The translations under genes and the position numbers were made by a program. From Mesorhizobium huakuii (GTDB taxonomy: Bacteria; Pseudomonadota; Alphaproteobacteria; Rhizobiales; Rhizobiaceae), in NCBI RefSeq assembly GCF_030160235.1, contig NZ_BSNY01000047.1, positions 496,001 to 560,000 on the forward strand: a stretch of 64,000 bases of DNA. Reading direction: 5' to 3'. Below the pieces are notes generated by a model. That model did no database searches, was not told where the DNA came from, and worked only from the letters and a program-made list of their open reading frames with translations. Every line of letters starts with the position of its first letter. The stretch's first letter is position 1. This document shows, piece after piece, positions 43,577 through 54,529 of the stretch.

Positions 43577-45964
43577 ATGAATTATGCCAACTTTCCTCTC
43601 GACAAGAGGATGCCATTGCCGAATTCGGATGCAGGAAACGGCGAAGACTTCATCGATATCGAGCGGCTGCTTGGCATGGCTGCACGGCAGGCCAAGGTCG
43701 TTGCCGTGTGCGCCGCCATCGGTCTTTTCCTGGGTATGCTCTATCTGCAGACAACCCCGCCTAAATATGTGTCGGTCTCGAGCGTGTTGATCGACGAGGG
43801 CCTGAACAAGATCGTCGACGACATTTCGGCGGCGTCGACGACCATGCAGACCGATTCCGCCATTCTGAGCCAGATCGAGATCCTGACCTCGACGCGGCTC
43901 GCCGCGGTGGTCGTCGACAAGCTCAAGCTCGACCAGAACGAAGCGTTCATGAACCCACCGCAGTCCGCGCTTGCCCAGGGCGTCGGCCTGATCCGCGGCC
44001 TGATCCAGTATGTCCGTCCCAGCCCGCCCATCCCGGGCATGGGTGACATCAGCAAGCTCGACCCTGCCACCCGCAATGCGCTGATCGCCACCTCGAGCCG
44101 CGACTATGCGATCCTCAAGCTGCAGAACGAGATCCAGGCGGATCGCGTCGGACGAAGCTACGTCATCGCGCTTGGCTATCAGGCGACGGATCCGGGCCTG
44201 GCGAAAGCGATCACCAAGGCCTATGCCGACGCCTATCTGGCCGATCAGCTCGATGCCAGCTTCGACGCCACCGAGCGCGCGGCGGTCTGGCTGCAAGGCC
44301 GGCTGACGGAACTGCGCGAGAGCTCGCAGCAGGCATCGCTGGCGGTCGAAAAATTCAGGGCCGAACACGGCCTGTCCGCCAACAGCGATGGCCAGCTGAT
44401 GAGCGACAAGCAGCTTGCCGACCTCAACGCCCAGCTCATCGTGGCGCAGGCCGACACGGCGCGCGCCAGCGCCCGCTATCAGCAGTACAAGTCGATCGTC
44501 GACAGCGGCTCCGACAACGCTTTCAAGGATGCCGCCATATCGAGCGATCAGCCGAGCAGCTCGGTCATTTCGGCGCTCAAGACCCGCTACCTCACCGTCG
44601 CCAAGCGTCAGCAGGATGTCGAGGCGAATTTCGGTCCCGACCATCCGCAGGCCGTGGCGCTTGCCAAGGAAAAGGCCGACATATCGAAGCAGATTTTTGG
44701 CGAGTTGAAGCAGCTCACCGAAAGCTATCGCAACGAATATGAGGTGGCGCTGGCGCGCGAGACCGCGCTCAGGGCCAATGTCGCCGCCGCGCAGGGCAAG
44801 AGTTCCATCGACAACCAGTCGCAGGTGCAGTTGCGCGACCTCGACCAGAAGGCGACGGCGCTCACCACGCTCTATCAGACGTTCCTCGGCCGTTATGAGG
44901 AAGCCGCGCAGCAGCAATCCTTCCCGGTCGGCAAGATCCGCATCATTTCGGATGCCTCGACGCCGCTTTCCGCCTCGAGCCCGCGCACCGTCATCGTGCT
45001 CGGCCTGTCGCTCGTGCTCGGCGTGCTGATGGGCGCCGGCTTCGGCGGCCTCAACGAGTTCAACGAGCGGTTCTTCCGGACCGGCGAGGAGGTTCGCGAC
45101 CGCGTCGGCCTCAAATTCCTCGGCTATTTGCCGACCATCGGCAGCAGGCCCGCCAAGGACGACAAGCAGGCCGAGGCTCTACCGGATGCCAAGACGGCGA
45201 GGTCGCCGGCGGCCATCGAAAGACGGGCGCGCATGCGGGTCAGCATCGACGCGCCGGCGTCGATGTTCTCCGAGACGCTGCGCAGCGCCAAGATCGCCTT
45301 CGATGTCGTGATGGAAGGACAAGGCAGTCGCGTCGTCGGTGTCATCTCGGTGCTTCCCGGCGAAGGCAAGTCGACGGTCGCGGCCAATCTCGCCGGGCTG
45401 CTCGCCGCCAACGGCGCCAGGACGCTGCTCATCGACGGCGACTTGCGCAATCCGGGCCTCAGCCGCAGCCTCGGCATGGAGGCCGAGCAGGGGCTGATGG
45501 AGGCCGTGGTCAATGGCCAGACCTGGCAATCCGTCGGCAAGATCGACCGGCAGACCAAGCTCGCGATCATCCCCGCCGTGCTGCGCGGCAACTTCTCGCA
45601 CACCAGCGAGCTGTTGTCCTCGGCCGGAATGCGGCGCTTCATCGAGAACGCCAAGGAGACGTTCGAATACATCGTCGTCGATCTGCCGCCGCTCGGGCCG
45701 GTGGTCGACGCCAAGGCCTTCGCGCCGTTGGTCGACGGCTTCGTGCTGGTCACCGAATGGGGCCGCACGCCGCGCGCCATGGTGCGGTCGATGCTGGAAT
45801 CCGAGCCCTATGTCGCCAACAAGATCGTCGGCGCGGTGCTGAACAAGGTCGACCTGAAGAAGCTCGCCAAATACGGATCGTTCGGCGCGTCGGAAAAATT
45901 CTTCGACAAATATTCGAGCTACTATCTCGACAAGTCTGAAGTTCGCAGCAAGGCAGCGGTATAG
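43577..45964 (+). CDS. exoP: Polysaccharide co-polymerase with tyrosine kinase domain, ExoP
   Basis: About 795 aa (S. meliloti ExoP 786). An N-terminal membrane helix (VVAVCAAIGLFLGMLYL, about residue 45), a periplasmic Wzz-type domain with long coiled coil, a second helix (VIVLGLSLVLGVLMGAGFG, about residue 475) and a cytoplasmic BY-kinase with Walker A LPGEGKSTVAANL (about residue 595), LLIDGDLRNP and a VDLPP Walker B. The C-terminus has a tyrosine group (FDKYSSYYLD) for autophosphorylation. It sets chain length with ExoQ and links to ExoF. The frame is open to 43538, but ATG 43577 has the better upstream context. Confidence 0.87.
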   Translation: MNYANFPLDKRMPLPNSDAGNGEDFIDIERLLGMAARQAKVVAVCAAIGLFLGMLYLQTTPPKYVSVSSVLIDEGLNKIVDDISAASTTMQTDSAILSQIEILTSTRLAAVVVDKLKLDQNEAFMNPPQSALAQGVGLIRGLIQYVRPSPPIPGMGDISKLDPATRNALIATSSRDYAILKLQNEIQADRVGRSYVIALGYQATDPGLAKAITKAYADAYLADQLDASFDATERAAVWLQGRLTELRESSQQASLAVEKFRAEHGLSANSDGQLMSDKQLADLNAQLIVAQADTARASARYQQYKSIVDSGSDNAFKDAAISSDQPSSSVISALKTRYLTVAKRQQDVEANFGPDHPQAVALAKEKADISKQIFGELKQLTESYRNEYEVALARETALRANVAAAQGKSSIDNQSQVQLRDLDQKATALTTLYQTFLGRYEEAAQQQSFPVGKIRIISDASTPLSASSPRTVIVLGLSLVLGVLMGAGFGGLNEFNERFFRTGEEVRDRVGLKFLGYLPTIGSRPAKDDKQAEALPDAKTARSPAAIERRARMRVSIDAPASMFSETLRSAKIAFDVVMEGQGSRVVGVISVLPGEGKSTVAANLAGLLAANGARTLLIDGDLRNPGLSRSLGMEAEQGLMEAVVNGQTWQSVGKIDRQTKLAIIPAVLRGNFSHTSELLSSAGMRRFIENAKETFEYIVVDLPPLGPVVDAKAFAPLVDGFVLVTEWGRTPRAMVRSMLESEPYVANKIVGAVLNKVDLKKLAKYGSFGASEKFFDKYSSYYLDKSEVRSKAAV

Positions 45965-46066
45965 GCAGCGGCTACCTGGATTTCCGTCACGACCCAGGTC
46001 GCTCGCTGGGGATGTCCGCTTGCAGGCACCTGTCCACTGCAAGCGTCGCCGGCGACCTGCCGGGTG

Positions 46067-46963
46067 TCATTCGCGCGATGTGGACAGCCCCGCGAGAAGC
46101 GGAGCGTACGCGGCGAGCCTGCGGGATACGAACTCGGTGAAGAGCCGCACGCGCTTGGTCCTGCGTGCCTCTCCGTGCGTGAGAAGCCAGAGTGTCCCAT
46201 GCATGGGCAGGTCGGTGCCTGGCACCCTCGCCAATAGAGGGTCGGCATCTCCGACGAAGCACGGCAGCTTCGTCATCCCGATCCCTTGCTGCGCCGCTAC
46301 GATCTGCGTCTCGGCGTCCGGGGTCCTGAACGGAACTCCCATGGTATGAACCTCTCCCTCGAGCGCCCAGTTCGGGAGTCCATGATCGTCTATGGCGATC
46401 CACCGGATGGGATCAGCCCCGCCCGCACGCCACGCGGCTAGTCGATTGCGAGACATGTAGACGGCGCTGAACAGCTCTGGTCCCTTCAGTCCGTGAAGAT
46501 TGAGCGGCAGGGTCTTGCGGTCGGTGACAATGCGGATCGCGACGTCGGCCTCTCGGTTGGTCAGATTCGCCACCTCGCCGGACGACTGGATTTCCATCTC
46601 GATGTCCGGATGCAGACGCGCGAAGTTGGCGAGATCCGGCATGAGCAGGTGCGTGGCAAGGAACGGCGGAAGCGTCACTCGCAAAAGCCCGCGCGCGCTC
46701 TGGTCGCGCCCGAACACGCGCGTCTCCAACTGGTGCGACGACGCTTCCATCTGGTTTGCGAGATCGAGGACCTCCTCACCCGCGGCCGTCAGGCGATAGC
46801 CCGAAGGCAGCTTTTCGAACATGTGCGCCCCGAGGCGGCCCTCAAGTTGGGCGATGCGTCGTAGCACGGTCGCGTGGTTGACACCGAGGCGCTTGGCGGC
46901 GGCCCGCACCGAGCCTCCGCGTGCGACGGCAAGAAAGTAGCGAACGTCATCCCAGTCGATCAT
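46067..46963 (-). CDS. LysR-family transcriptional regulator
   Basis: 298 aa. N-terminal helix-turn-helix with DDVRYFLAVARGGSVRAAAK and NHATVLRRIAQLE, then a substrate-binding domain with TLPPFLATHLLMPDL and QQGIGMTKLP. Start at 46963 begins MIDWDDV, the usual LysR N-terminus; the frame is open upstream to 47020. Divergent from the SDR at 47231 across 267 bases, hence its probable regulator and autoregulator. A degraded copy of its middle part lies at 16925-17224. Confidence 0.88.
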   Translation of the reverse strand: MIDWDDVRYFLAVARGGSVRAAAKRLGVNHATVLRRIAQLEGRLGAHMFEKLPSGYRLTAAGEEVLDLANQMEASSHQLETRVFGRDQSARGLLRVTLPPFLATHLLMPDLANFARLHPDIEMEIQSSGEVANLTNREADVAIRIVTDRKTLPLNLHGLKGPELFSAVYMSRNRLAAWRAGGADPIRWIAIDDHGLPNWALEGEVHTMGVPFRTPDAETQIVAAQQGIGMTKLPCFVGDADPLLARVPGTDLPMHGTLWLLTHGEARRTKRVRLFTEFVSRRLAAYAPLLAGLSTSRE

Positions 46964-47230
46964 GGTGCAATCCCGCACCGCACGGTGCGCCTTCCAAAGC
47001 TCTAACCTATCGTACAACATTACAGGGCCGTTATCGCAATATGTCGATGAGCTGACCTTTCGAACGGCGGAACCTTATCGTCGCGGCTGCCGTTGATAGC
47101 AGTACCGGATCGATTTCGCACCACCGATGTGCGCACTTCCTCACTCAATGCCTGACCCGGGCAGACCCATCTTCAGGGCTTCGGGGCGTTCCCGAATGAG
47201 CAAGGCGGAAGCCTGGAAGGAATGCACGTC

Positions 47231-47965
47231 ATGACCAGACTGAATGGAAAGACCGCCGTCATCACCGGCGGCGCTACCGGCATCGGCCGCGCGGCGGCAA
47301 AGCGATTCATCGAGGAGGGCGCCTTCGTCTTCATCTTCGGCCGCCGACAGGAAGCGCTCGACGCCGCCGTGGCGGACCTCGGGCCCAATGCACGCGCGGT
47401 GAAGGGCTCGGTCTCGGATGAGGCCGACCTCGACCGGCTCTACGCTGCGGTGAAGGCCGAGCGCGGAAGCCTCGACATCGTCTTCGCCAATGCCGGGGCC
47501 GGAGGCCCGCTTCTGCTCGGCCAGATCACCGCCGAGCACATTGACGAAACCTTCGACACCAATGTGAAGGGTACGATCTTCACGGTCCAGCAGGCGTTGC
47601 CGCTGATGGGCCCGGGCGGTTCGATCATCCTGACCGGATCGAGCGCCGGCACCACGGGCGCCCCGGGATTCACGGCCTACAGCGCCAGCAAGGCGGCCGT
47701 GCGCAACCTCGCACGGACCTGGGCCGAGGATCTTAAGGGCACAGGCATTCGGGTAAACGTGCTGTCGCCCGGGGCGACGGCGACCGAACTGGCGAAGGAA
47801 GCGCTGGGCGAGGAGGGGCAGAAGGCCTACGGCGCGATGACTCCGCTCCAGCGCATGGCCGATCCCGCGGAGATCGGGGCCGTGGCCGCCTTTCTCGCGT
47901 CGTCGGACAGCAGCTTCATGACCGCCAGCGAGGTCGCCGTCGACGGCGGCCTGGCGCAACTTTGA
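47231..47965 (+). CDS. Short-chain dehydrogenase/reductase
   Basis: 244 aa SDR: TGGATGIG cofactor loop, ANAGAG, ILTGSSAG with the active Ser, YSASKAAVRNLARTW with Tyr and Lys, and the VDGG end. ATG 47231 was chosen because GGAAGGA lies 9 bases upstream; ATG 47222 directly abuts that site. An Arg-Arg pair after the second strand (GRRQ) favours NADP(H). First gene of a plus-strand set (SDR, SDR, F420-reductase-like, SnoaL-like, methyltransferase) opposite the LysR gene. Confidence 0.87.
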   Translation: MTRLNGKTAVITGGATGIGRAAAKRFIEEGAFVFIFGRRQEALDAAVADLGPNARAVKGSVSDEADLDRLYAAVKAERGSLDIVFANAGAGGPLLLGQITAEHIDETFDTNVKGTIFTVQQALPLMGPGGSIILTGSSAGTTGAPGFTAYSASKAAVRNLARTWAEDLKGTGIRVNVLSPGATATELAKEALGEEGQKAYGAMTPLQRMADPAEIGAVAAFLASSDSSFMTASEVAVDGGLAQL

Positions 47966-48014
47966 CCCCAGCGCGGTCCGTGCCTGGCACGCGCGCAAAG
48001 AAAGACAGAGAATT

Positions 48015-48767
48015 ATGAAAAAACTCGAAGGCAAGATCGCAGTCATCACGGGCGGAAGCAGCGGGATCGGATTGGCCACAGCCAAGCGCTTCGTAGAAGA
48101 AGGAGCGCACGTCGTGATTACCGGGCGAAGAGAGAAGGAGTTGAAGGAGGCCGCAGCCTTCATCATGAGAAACGTTACGACGGTCGTGGGTGACGTGTCG
48201 CTCTTGGAAGATCTGGACCGCCTCTATGCCCTTGTGAAGGAGAAACACGGTCACATCGACATTCTCTTCGCGAATGCGGGCGCGGGGACAATCGCACCGC
48301 TCGCGGTCGCTTCTGAGGCACATTTTGATCAGACCTTCGATGTGAACGTGAAGGGTCTGTTCTTTACGGTGCAGAAGGCCCTTCCCCTGTTCAAAGACGG
48401 CGGTTCGATCATCCTGAACTCTTCAGTGTCGAACGTGTTGGGGCTTCCGGGGTTTAGTGCCTATGCCGCGAGTAAGGCGGCTGTACGCAACTTCGCGCGC
48501 GCTTGGACACTGGAGCTCAAAGACCGCAAAATCCGCGTCAATGCAATGAGTCCCGGAGCAATCGAGACGCCGGCTTTGGAGACAACGACTGGCCTTACCG
48601 CTGAGCAAGCCGAGCAAGCGGCCGCCCAGTTTGCGTCACAGATCCCAATGGGTCGCAGGGGCAAACCAGAGGAAATCGCGGCTGCCGTCACGTTCCTCGC
48701 CTCCGATGAAAGTTCTTTCATCACTGGTGTGGATCTCGCCGTCGACGGCGGCATGGCGCAGGTCTGA
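48015..48767 (+). CDS. Short-chain dehydrogenase/reductase, tandem paralogue
   Basis: 250 aa SDR closely related to the preceding gene: TGGSSGIG, ANAGAG, ILNSSVSN, YAASKAAVRNFARAW, VDGG. GRRE after the second strand suggests NADP(H). The DNA is less GC-rich than the preceding paralogue (for example many AAA and GAA codons at the start), so the pair may have come together by transfer rather than recent duplication. Starts 49 bases after the first SDR. Confidence 0.87.
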   Translation: MKKLEGKIAVITGGSSGIGLATAKRFVEEGAHVVITGRREKELKEAAAFIMRNVTTVVGDVSLLEDLDRLYALVKEKHGHIDILFANAGAGTIAPLAVASEAHFDQTFDVNVKGLFFTVQKALPLFKDGGSIILNSSVSNVLGLPGFSAYAASKAAVRNFARAWTLELKDRKIRVNAMSPGAIETPALETTTGLTAEQAEQAAAQFASQIPMGRRGKPEEIAAAVTFLASDESSFITGVDLAVDGGMAQV

Positions 48768-48803
48768 CCGACCCCGGCGTTAAAACAAGATCGGAGAAGC
48801 ATT

Positions 48804-49403
48804 ATGACCTATTCAATTATCGGCTTCGGCAACATCGGCAAGGCCCTGGCCAAGACGTTTACCCGCAAGGGCATCGAAGTATCCGTTGCAACCACGCGCG
48901 ACCCGGAAAGCTTTGCATCCGCTGCGGCCGCGATCGGACCCACGATCATTCCCAAAACACTGGCGGAAGCCGTCAAGGCGGACATCATCTTTTTGGCAGT
49001 TCGTTTCGAATCGCACCCTGAGGTCGCCAAGGCGCTCGCCACCTGGCGAGGAAAGACCATCGTGGATGTGACCAATGCCTACGGCGTGCCTCCTGAACAA
49101 CTGGGGGGGCAGCCTTCTTCCAAGTTCGTCGCACAGGCATTCTCTGGTGCAAGGCTGGTCAAGGGTTTCAACCATTTGGTTGCTGCCGTCCTTGACCAGG
49201 ACCCGGCCGTGCATGGTGGCAGGAGAGTCGTATTCCTGGCGAGCGACGATGACGCTGCCGCGGCGGAAATTGGTGCGCTCGCGGAAAAGCTCGGTTTCGC
49301 GCCCATCAAACTCGGCGGGCTGTCGGAAGGTGGGCTGCTGGTCCAGGCGCGCGGAAACAGCTGGGGTCAACTGATCTTCAAGGACCTGGTCAAGTTCGAC
49401 TGA
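48804..49403 (+). CDS. NADPH-binding oxidoreductase (F420 reductase-like)
   Basis: 199 aa. N-terminal Rossmann motif YSIIGFGNIGKALAKTF, a VATTRDPESF strand-turn, IIFLAVRFESHPEV, and VKGFNHLVAAVL, the pattern of the NADP oxidoreductase coenzyme F420-dependent family. Most rhizobia do not make F420, so it probably acts with NADPH on another substrate. ATG 48804, AAGATCGGAGAAG before it. Third gene of the LysR-linked set. Confidence 0.78.
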   Translation: MTYSIIGFGNIGKALAKTFTRKGIEVSVATTRDPESFASAAAAIGPTIIPKTLAEAVKADIIFLAVRFESHPEVAKALATWRGKTIVDVTNAYGVPPEQLGGQPSSKFVAQAFSGARLVKGFNHLVAAVLDQDPAVHGGRRVVFLASDDDAAAAEIGALAEKLGFAPIKLGGLSEGGLLVQARGNSWGQLIFKDLVKFD

Positions 49404-49487
49404 GGAACACCACGTGCCCTCCGGCAGGGCCACGATGCACGGATCGGATCGAGCGCGATGCGATCCGTGCGAAATGGAGAAATTCCG

Positions 49488-49901
49488 ATGAGTATCGAGA
49501 AGAACATCCAGACCGTGAAAGACTTCTTCGCCGCGATCGGCCGCGGCGACAGGGAGGCTCTGCTGGCGCTGGTCGCTGAAGACATCGAGTGGATCATTCC
49601 GGGCGAGGACTGGCCGCTGGCCGGAACGCGCCACGGACACGCCGGGCTGGCGGATTTGCTCGAGACGGCATCCAAGTCGATAGAAACGTCCACCGAACCC
49701 CGGGAATTCGTGGCGCAGGGGGACCGGGTCTTCGTCGTCGGCTTCGCGAGGGGAAAGATCAAAGCCACGAACAAGACGTTCGAGGACGACTGGATCTTCG
49801 CCATCACCGTCCGGGACGGCAGACTGACCAACATCCGGGAATACGTCGACACGCAAGCACTGGCGCGCGCCGCGCAGATGGGCGCGGCCGGGCCTGCATA
49901 G
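49488..49901 (+). CDS. SnoaL/NTF2-like protein
   Basis: 137 aa. Pattern of the SnoaL-like/nuclear transport factor 2 fold: VKDFFAAIGRGDREALLALVAEDIEWIIPG, then GFARGKIKATNKTFEDDW and VRDGRLTNIREYVDT. Such small cone-shaped proteins are either isomerase/hydrolase-like enzymes or ligand binders; the substrate cannot be read from sequence. ATG 49488 with GGAG 8 bases upstream. Fourth in the LysR-linked set. Confidence 0.78.
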   Translation: MSIEKNIQTVKDFFAAIGRGDREALLALVAEDIEWIIPGEDWPLAGTRHGHAGLADLLETASKSIETSTEPREFVAQGDRVFVVGFARGKIKATNKTFEDDWIFAITVRDGRLTNIREYVDTQALARAAQMGAAGPA

Positions 49902-49987
49902 CGCTGGCCCTCTGCGGCCATCGGTTCGGGGTAGACCCCATCGTACGCCGCGCGCTTGTCTAATACCCAACCGTAAAGGAGATTCCG

Positions 49988-50620
49988 ATGTACGACCAAT
50001 CCAAGCTATCCGAGTTGATCGAGTTCGCACGTGTGGATGCGGGCTCCACCGTCATCGACGTCTACCCAGGCGACGGCGACTGGACGCGCCTGTTCTCCGA
50101 CGTCGTGGGTCCCGAAGGACGGGTCTACAGCTTCGTGCCGGCCGAAGTCGCCGACTTCAAGAACGATCCGGTCGGCCGCATGCGGACGCTCGCGAAGGAA
50201 CCGGGCCGAGAGAACGTCGAAGCCGTCTCGGCGGACCTCGTGGCGATGCCGAAGGTCACGCAACCCGCGGATGTCCTGTGGCTGCACCTGTTCTACCACG
50301 ATCTTCACACCGCCCTGATCCAGAAGAAGGGCGCGACGGCGGCCGACTTCAATCGAGCCGTCCACGAGCGGCTGAAGCCCGGCGGGTCCTACGTCATCGT
50401 CGACCACGCCGCCGCCGCTGGGTCGGGCACGAGCGACACCCAGTCGCTGCACCGGATCGACCCTGCCTTCGTCCGCGAGGAGGTGGAGGCAGCCGGCTTC
50501 GTACTGGACGCGGAAAGCACCATGCTCGCGAACAGGGACGACCAGCGCTCGATCAAGGTCTTCGATCCCTCGATCAAGGGCGAGACCGATCGTTTCGCCT
50601 ATCGGTTCGTGAAGCCTTGA
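49988..50620 (+). CDS. Class I SAM-dependent methyltransferase
   Basis: 210 aa. Motif I region STVIDVYPGDGDWTRLFSDVVG is the SAM loop in an unusual form (YPGDGDW rather than GxGxG), then GRVYSFVPAEVADF, DVLWLHLFYHDLH, and the RLKPGGSYVIVDHAA strand. The ending AESTMLANRDDQRS and FAYRFVKP resembles predicted methyltransferases found as secreted proteins in other proteobacteria, but here no signal peptide is seen. Ends the LysR-linked set. 50621-50759 holds no feature. Confidence 0.75.
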   Translation: MYDQSKLSELIEFARVDAGSTVIDVYPGDGDWTRLFSDVVGPEGRVYSFVPAEVADFKNDPVGRMRTLAKEPGRENVEAVSADLVAMPKVTQPADVLWLHLFYHDLHTALIQKKGATAADFNRAVHERLKPGGSYVIVDHAAAAGSGTSDTQSLHRIDPAFVREEVEAAGFVLDAESTMLANRDDQRSIKVFDPSIKGETDRFAYRFVKP

Positions 50621-50759
50621 CCGGTCCCGGCGCCGACTTCATGTCGACCCCCGACGAGGCGACCCTGCTTGCCGCCACGAAGTCGGCTTTGGATGAGCTC
50701 GTCTGATGAGACCCCGCGACGATGGCAGCGAAGGCTGCTGCAGCATCATTGGATGGCGG

Positions 50760-51842
50760 CTAGGCCGGCTTGAGCCGATAGCGGAACACCGTGTGGTCAA
50801 GCAGCAGCCGGATGCGCGGTTCGGCCTCGGTCGCCACCAGCCAGCTTGCCGCGATCATGGTCGCGCCGACCACTGCCATCGACACGAGGTAAGGCACTCC
50901 GGTACGAACCATCGCGCCTAGCATTGCCGCGCCGACGACGTCGTGGATCAGGTAGAGCGGATAGGTCATCAGGCCGATCCGGCGCCAGCCGATCCAACTG
51001 AGATCGAGCCGCAGCGACCACGCCATCAGCGCGATGGCGACGAGGAAGATCAGGATCGGCGGCGCATAGGGCATCACGGCATTGACCTTGATGCTGTGGA
51101 CGTCGACCGAACTTGCGATCTGCAGCACACCGCCGCCGAGGAACAGCAGGCAGAAGGCCAGGCGCGAGGCCGTCAGCGCCTTGAACCGCATCAGCCACAG
51201 CAGCACGCCGACGGCGAAGAAGCAGCCATGATGCACCAGAGTGAGCTGCAGCAGCCGCGTCTCGGCGAAGTCGGCCCAGCCGAGCGGATAATAGAGGCAC
51301 CAGAACAGCGTGCTGACCAGGCCGATGACGATGGCGACTGTCTCCATCAGATGGAAACGGCCAAGCCGAAGCAGGACCCAGACGATGGCATAGAAGGCGA
51401 TCTCGATTCCGAGTGTCCAGTAGACGCTGTCCACCCAGGGACCATAGGGCACGAACAGACCGGTGCGGACCAGCCTGACCGCCGCATCGGTCGGCCAGCT
51501 CAGGCCGATGGCAAGAAGCAGCACGGCGGTGACCGGTGCGCAGATCCAGACCGCCGGCGCCAGCCGTTTGACCCTGGCCTCGAAGAACCGCAGCGGCGTC
51601 GATTTCTCGGCACTGAAGGCGATGACGAAGCCGCTGATGACGAAGAAGATTTCGACGCCGACCCAGCCGGACCCGACCCAGGCGCCTATACCAGGCTGCG
51701 CCGGCACGCCACCGGTGGCCTGCGCGGAGATGCCATCGGGATAGGCCCACACCCAGAAGCCATAGTGGTAGACCATGACCAGAACGGCGGCGAGAAACCG
51801 CAGGATGTCGACGCCGCCGAACGTGATTTTTTGCTGAGCCAT
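50760..51842 (-). CDS. Acyltransferase family 3 membrane protein (ExoZ/ExoH-like)
   Basis: 360 aa. Begins FGGVDILRFLAAVLVMVYHYG, the first helix and His of acyltransferase 3, with about ten membrane helices in all and the VEIFFVISGFVIAF block typical of the family. Members decorate polysaccharides with acetyl or succinyl groups (ExoZ acetyl, ExoH succinyl); which one cannot be told. ATG 51842 gives the natural N-terminus; the frame opens further upstream. A TGC palindrome lies 45-59 bases upstream, linking it to the exo set. Confidence 0.8.
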   Translation of the reverse strand: MAQQKITFGGVDILRFLAAVLVMVYHYGFWVWAYPDGISAQATGGVPAQPGIGAWVGSGWVGVEIFFVISGFVIAFSAEKSTPLRFFEARVKRLAPAVWICAPVTAVLLLAIGLSWPTDAAVRLVRTGLFVPYGPWVDSVYWTLGIEIAFYAIVWVLLRLGRFHLMETVAIVIGLVSTLFWCLYYPLGWADFAETRLLQLTLVHHGCFFAVGVLLWLMRFKALTASRLAFCLLFLGGGVLQIASSVDVHSIKVNAVMPYAPPILIFLVAIALMAWSLRLDLSWIGWRRIGLMTYPLYLIHDVVGAAMLGAMVRTGVPYLVSMAVVGATMIAASWLVATEAEPRIRLLLDHTVFRYRLKPA

Positions 51843-51886
51843 ACCGCACCGTCGGATGGCCCCCCGGCAGACACTGTAGGGTGGCT

Positions 51887-51901
51887 TGCTGCATTGCACA
51901 A
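51887..51901. promoter_or_regulatory. TGC palindrome upstream of acyltransferase
   Basis: TGCTGC-ATT-GCACAA, matching the left arm and core of TGYTGC-N3-GCARCA but with GCACAA on the right, as also at 15485. It lies 45-59 bases upstream of the acyltransferase start codon. Confidence 0.5.
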
Positions 51902-51974
51902 CAAAAGTATTGCTTGCCGATCAGGATAGGGCCGGCCGCAAGGAAAGCTGCGCGGGAGCGCTCCCGCGTCAGCC

Positions 51975-53882
<1,908 letters not shown>

Positions 53883-54035
53883 CCGCACCTCCCAGGAACC
53901 CATTGCCGTCTTTGCCAACAGCCTATGCTGTTTTTTCCGGCGTTGTCTTCCCTGATTTTCGTATGAACCCGTCCCGGCTTGACCCCTCGCGCGCCGTACC
54001 GTGAAGTGAGGACTTCCCGGGGAGGGATCTGAGCG

Positions 54036-54338
54036 ATGCGCCATCCAGCGCCGATCAAGGCAAAATCGGTGTTTGCGCTGGCGACCGGCGCGGTGCTTGC
54101 GTTCGCCACGGCAACCGCCATGGCCAGAGACGCCGCCGCCAGGCGCATCATCGGCTTTTCGCCCGATGGTCGCTATTTCGCGTTCGAGCAGCACGGCCAG
54201 CTCGATGCCGGCGCTTCGGCGTCCTGTTATTCCGAAATCGATATCATCGACACGCGCAGCGATGAATTCGTCGGCGGCAAGCCGATCCTGACCGTCGACG
54301 AATCCGAGGAGGGCGCGACCGCCGCTTCATCGCCGTGA
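54036..54338 (+). pseudogene. Truncated DUF2259-like secreted protein
   Basis: 100 aa. A signal peptide (SVFALATGAVLAFATATAMA) is followed by IIGFSPDGRYFAFEQHGQ and IDIIDTRSDEFVGGKP, the N-terminal hallmark of DUF2259 secreted proteins. Family members run well over 200 aa; this frame stops after about 70 mature residues (EEGATAASSP). GGGAGGG sits before ATG 54036, so it may still be translated. The adjoining DNA does not restore the missing C-terminal domain in another frame that I can see. Confidence 0.6.
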
Positions 54339-54344
54339 TCGGAC

Positions 54345-54361
54345 GGCCTCGTTGAGAGGCC
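54345..54361. terminator. Hairpin after the truncated DUF2259-like gene
   Basis: GGCCTC (54345-54350), loop GTTGA, GAGGCC (54356-54361), 6 bases after the stop. No T-tract. Could terminate in either direction between the plus-strand fragment and the minus-strand small protein gene. Confidence 0.4.
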
Positions 54362-54412
54362 GGCCGATAGCCGCCTAACAAGCGGTATTCATTGGGCGAA
54401 ATGCCGGCTGCA

Positions 54413-54529
54413 CTAGATCGGCAGGGCCACAAGCATGAGGCCTACGCCGCCGAAGATCAAAATGGCTGCCGCCAGCGCTTTCCGATGACGTTCGAAAGTC
54501 GTCGGAGCCCGCTCCCAATTGTAACGCAT
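54413..54529 (-). CDS. 38-aa single-span membrane protein
   Basis: Short gene starting at ATG 54529 with GGAGA about 7-11 bases upstream and ending with TAG. The product has a charged N-terminus (RYNWERAPTTFERHRK) and a hydrophobic helix (LAAAILIFGGVGLMLVALPI) to the very end. No family recognised. It could be a small stress or membrane-complex protein; function unknown. Confidence 0.55.
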   Translation of the reverse strand: MRYNWERAPTTFERHRKALAAAILIFGGVGLMLVALPI

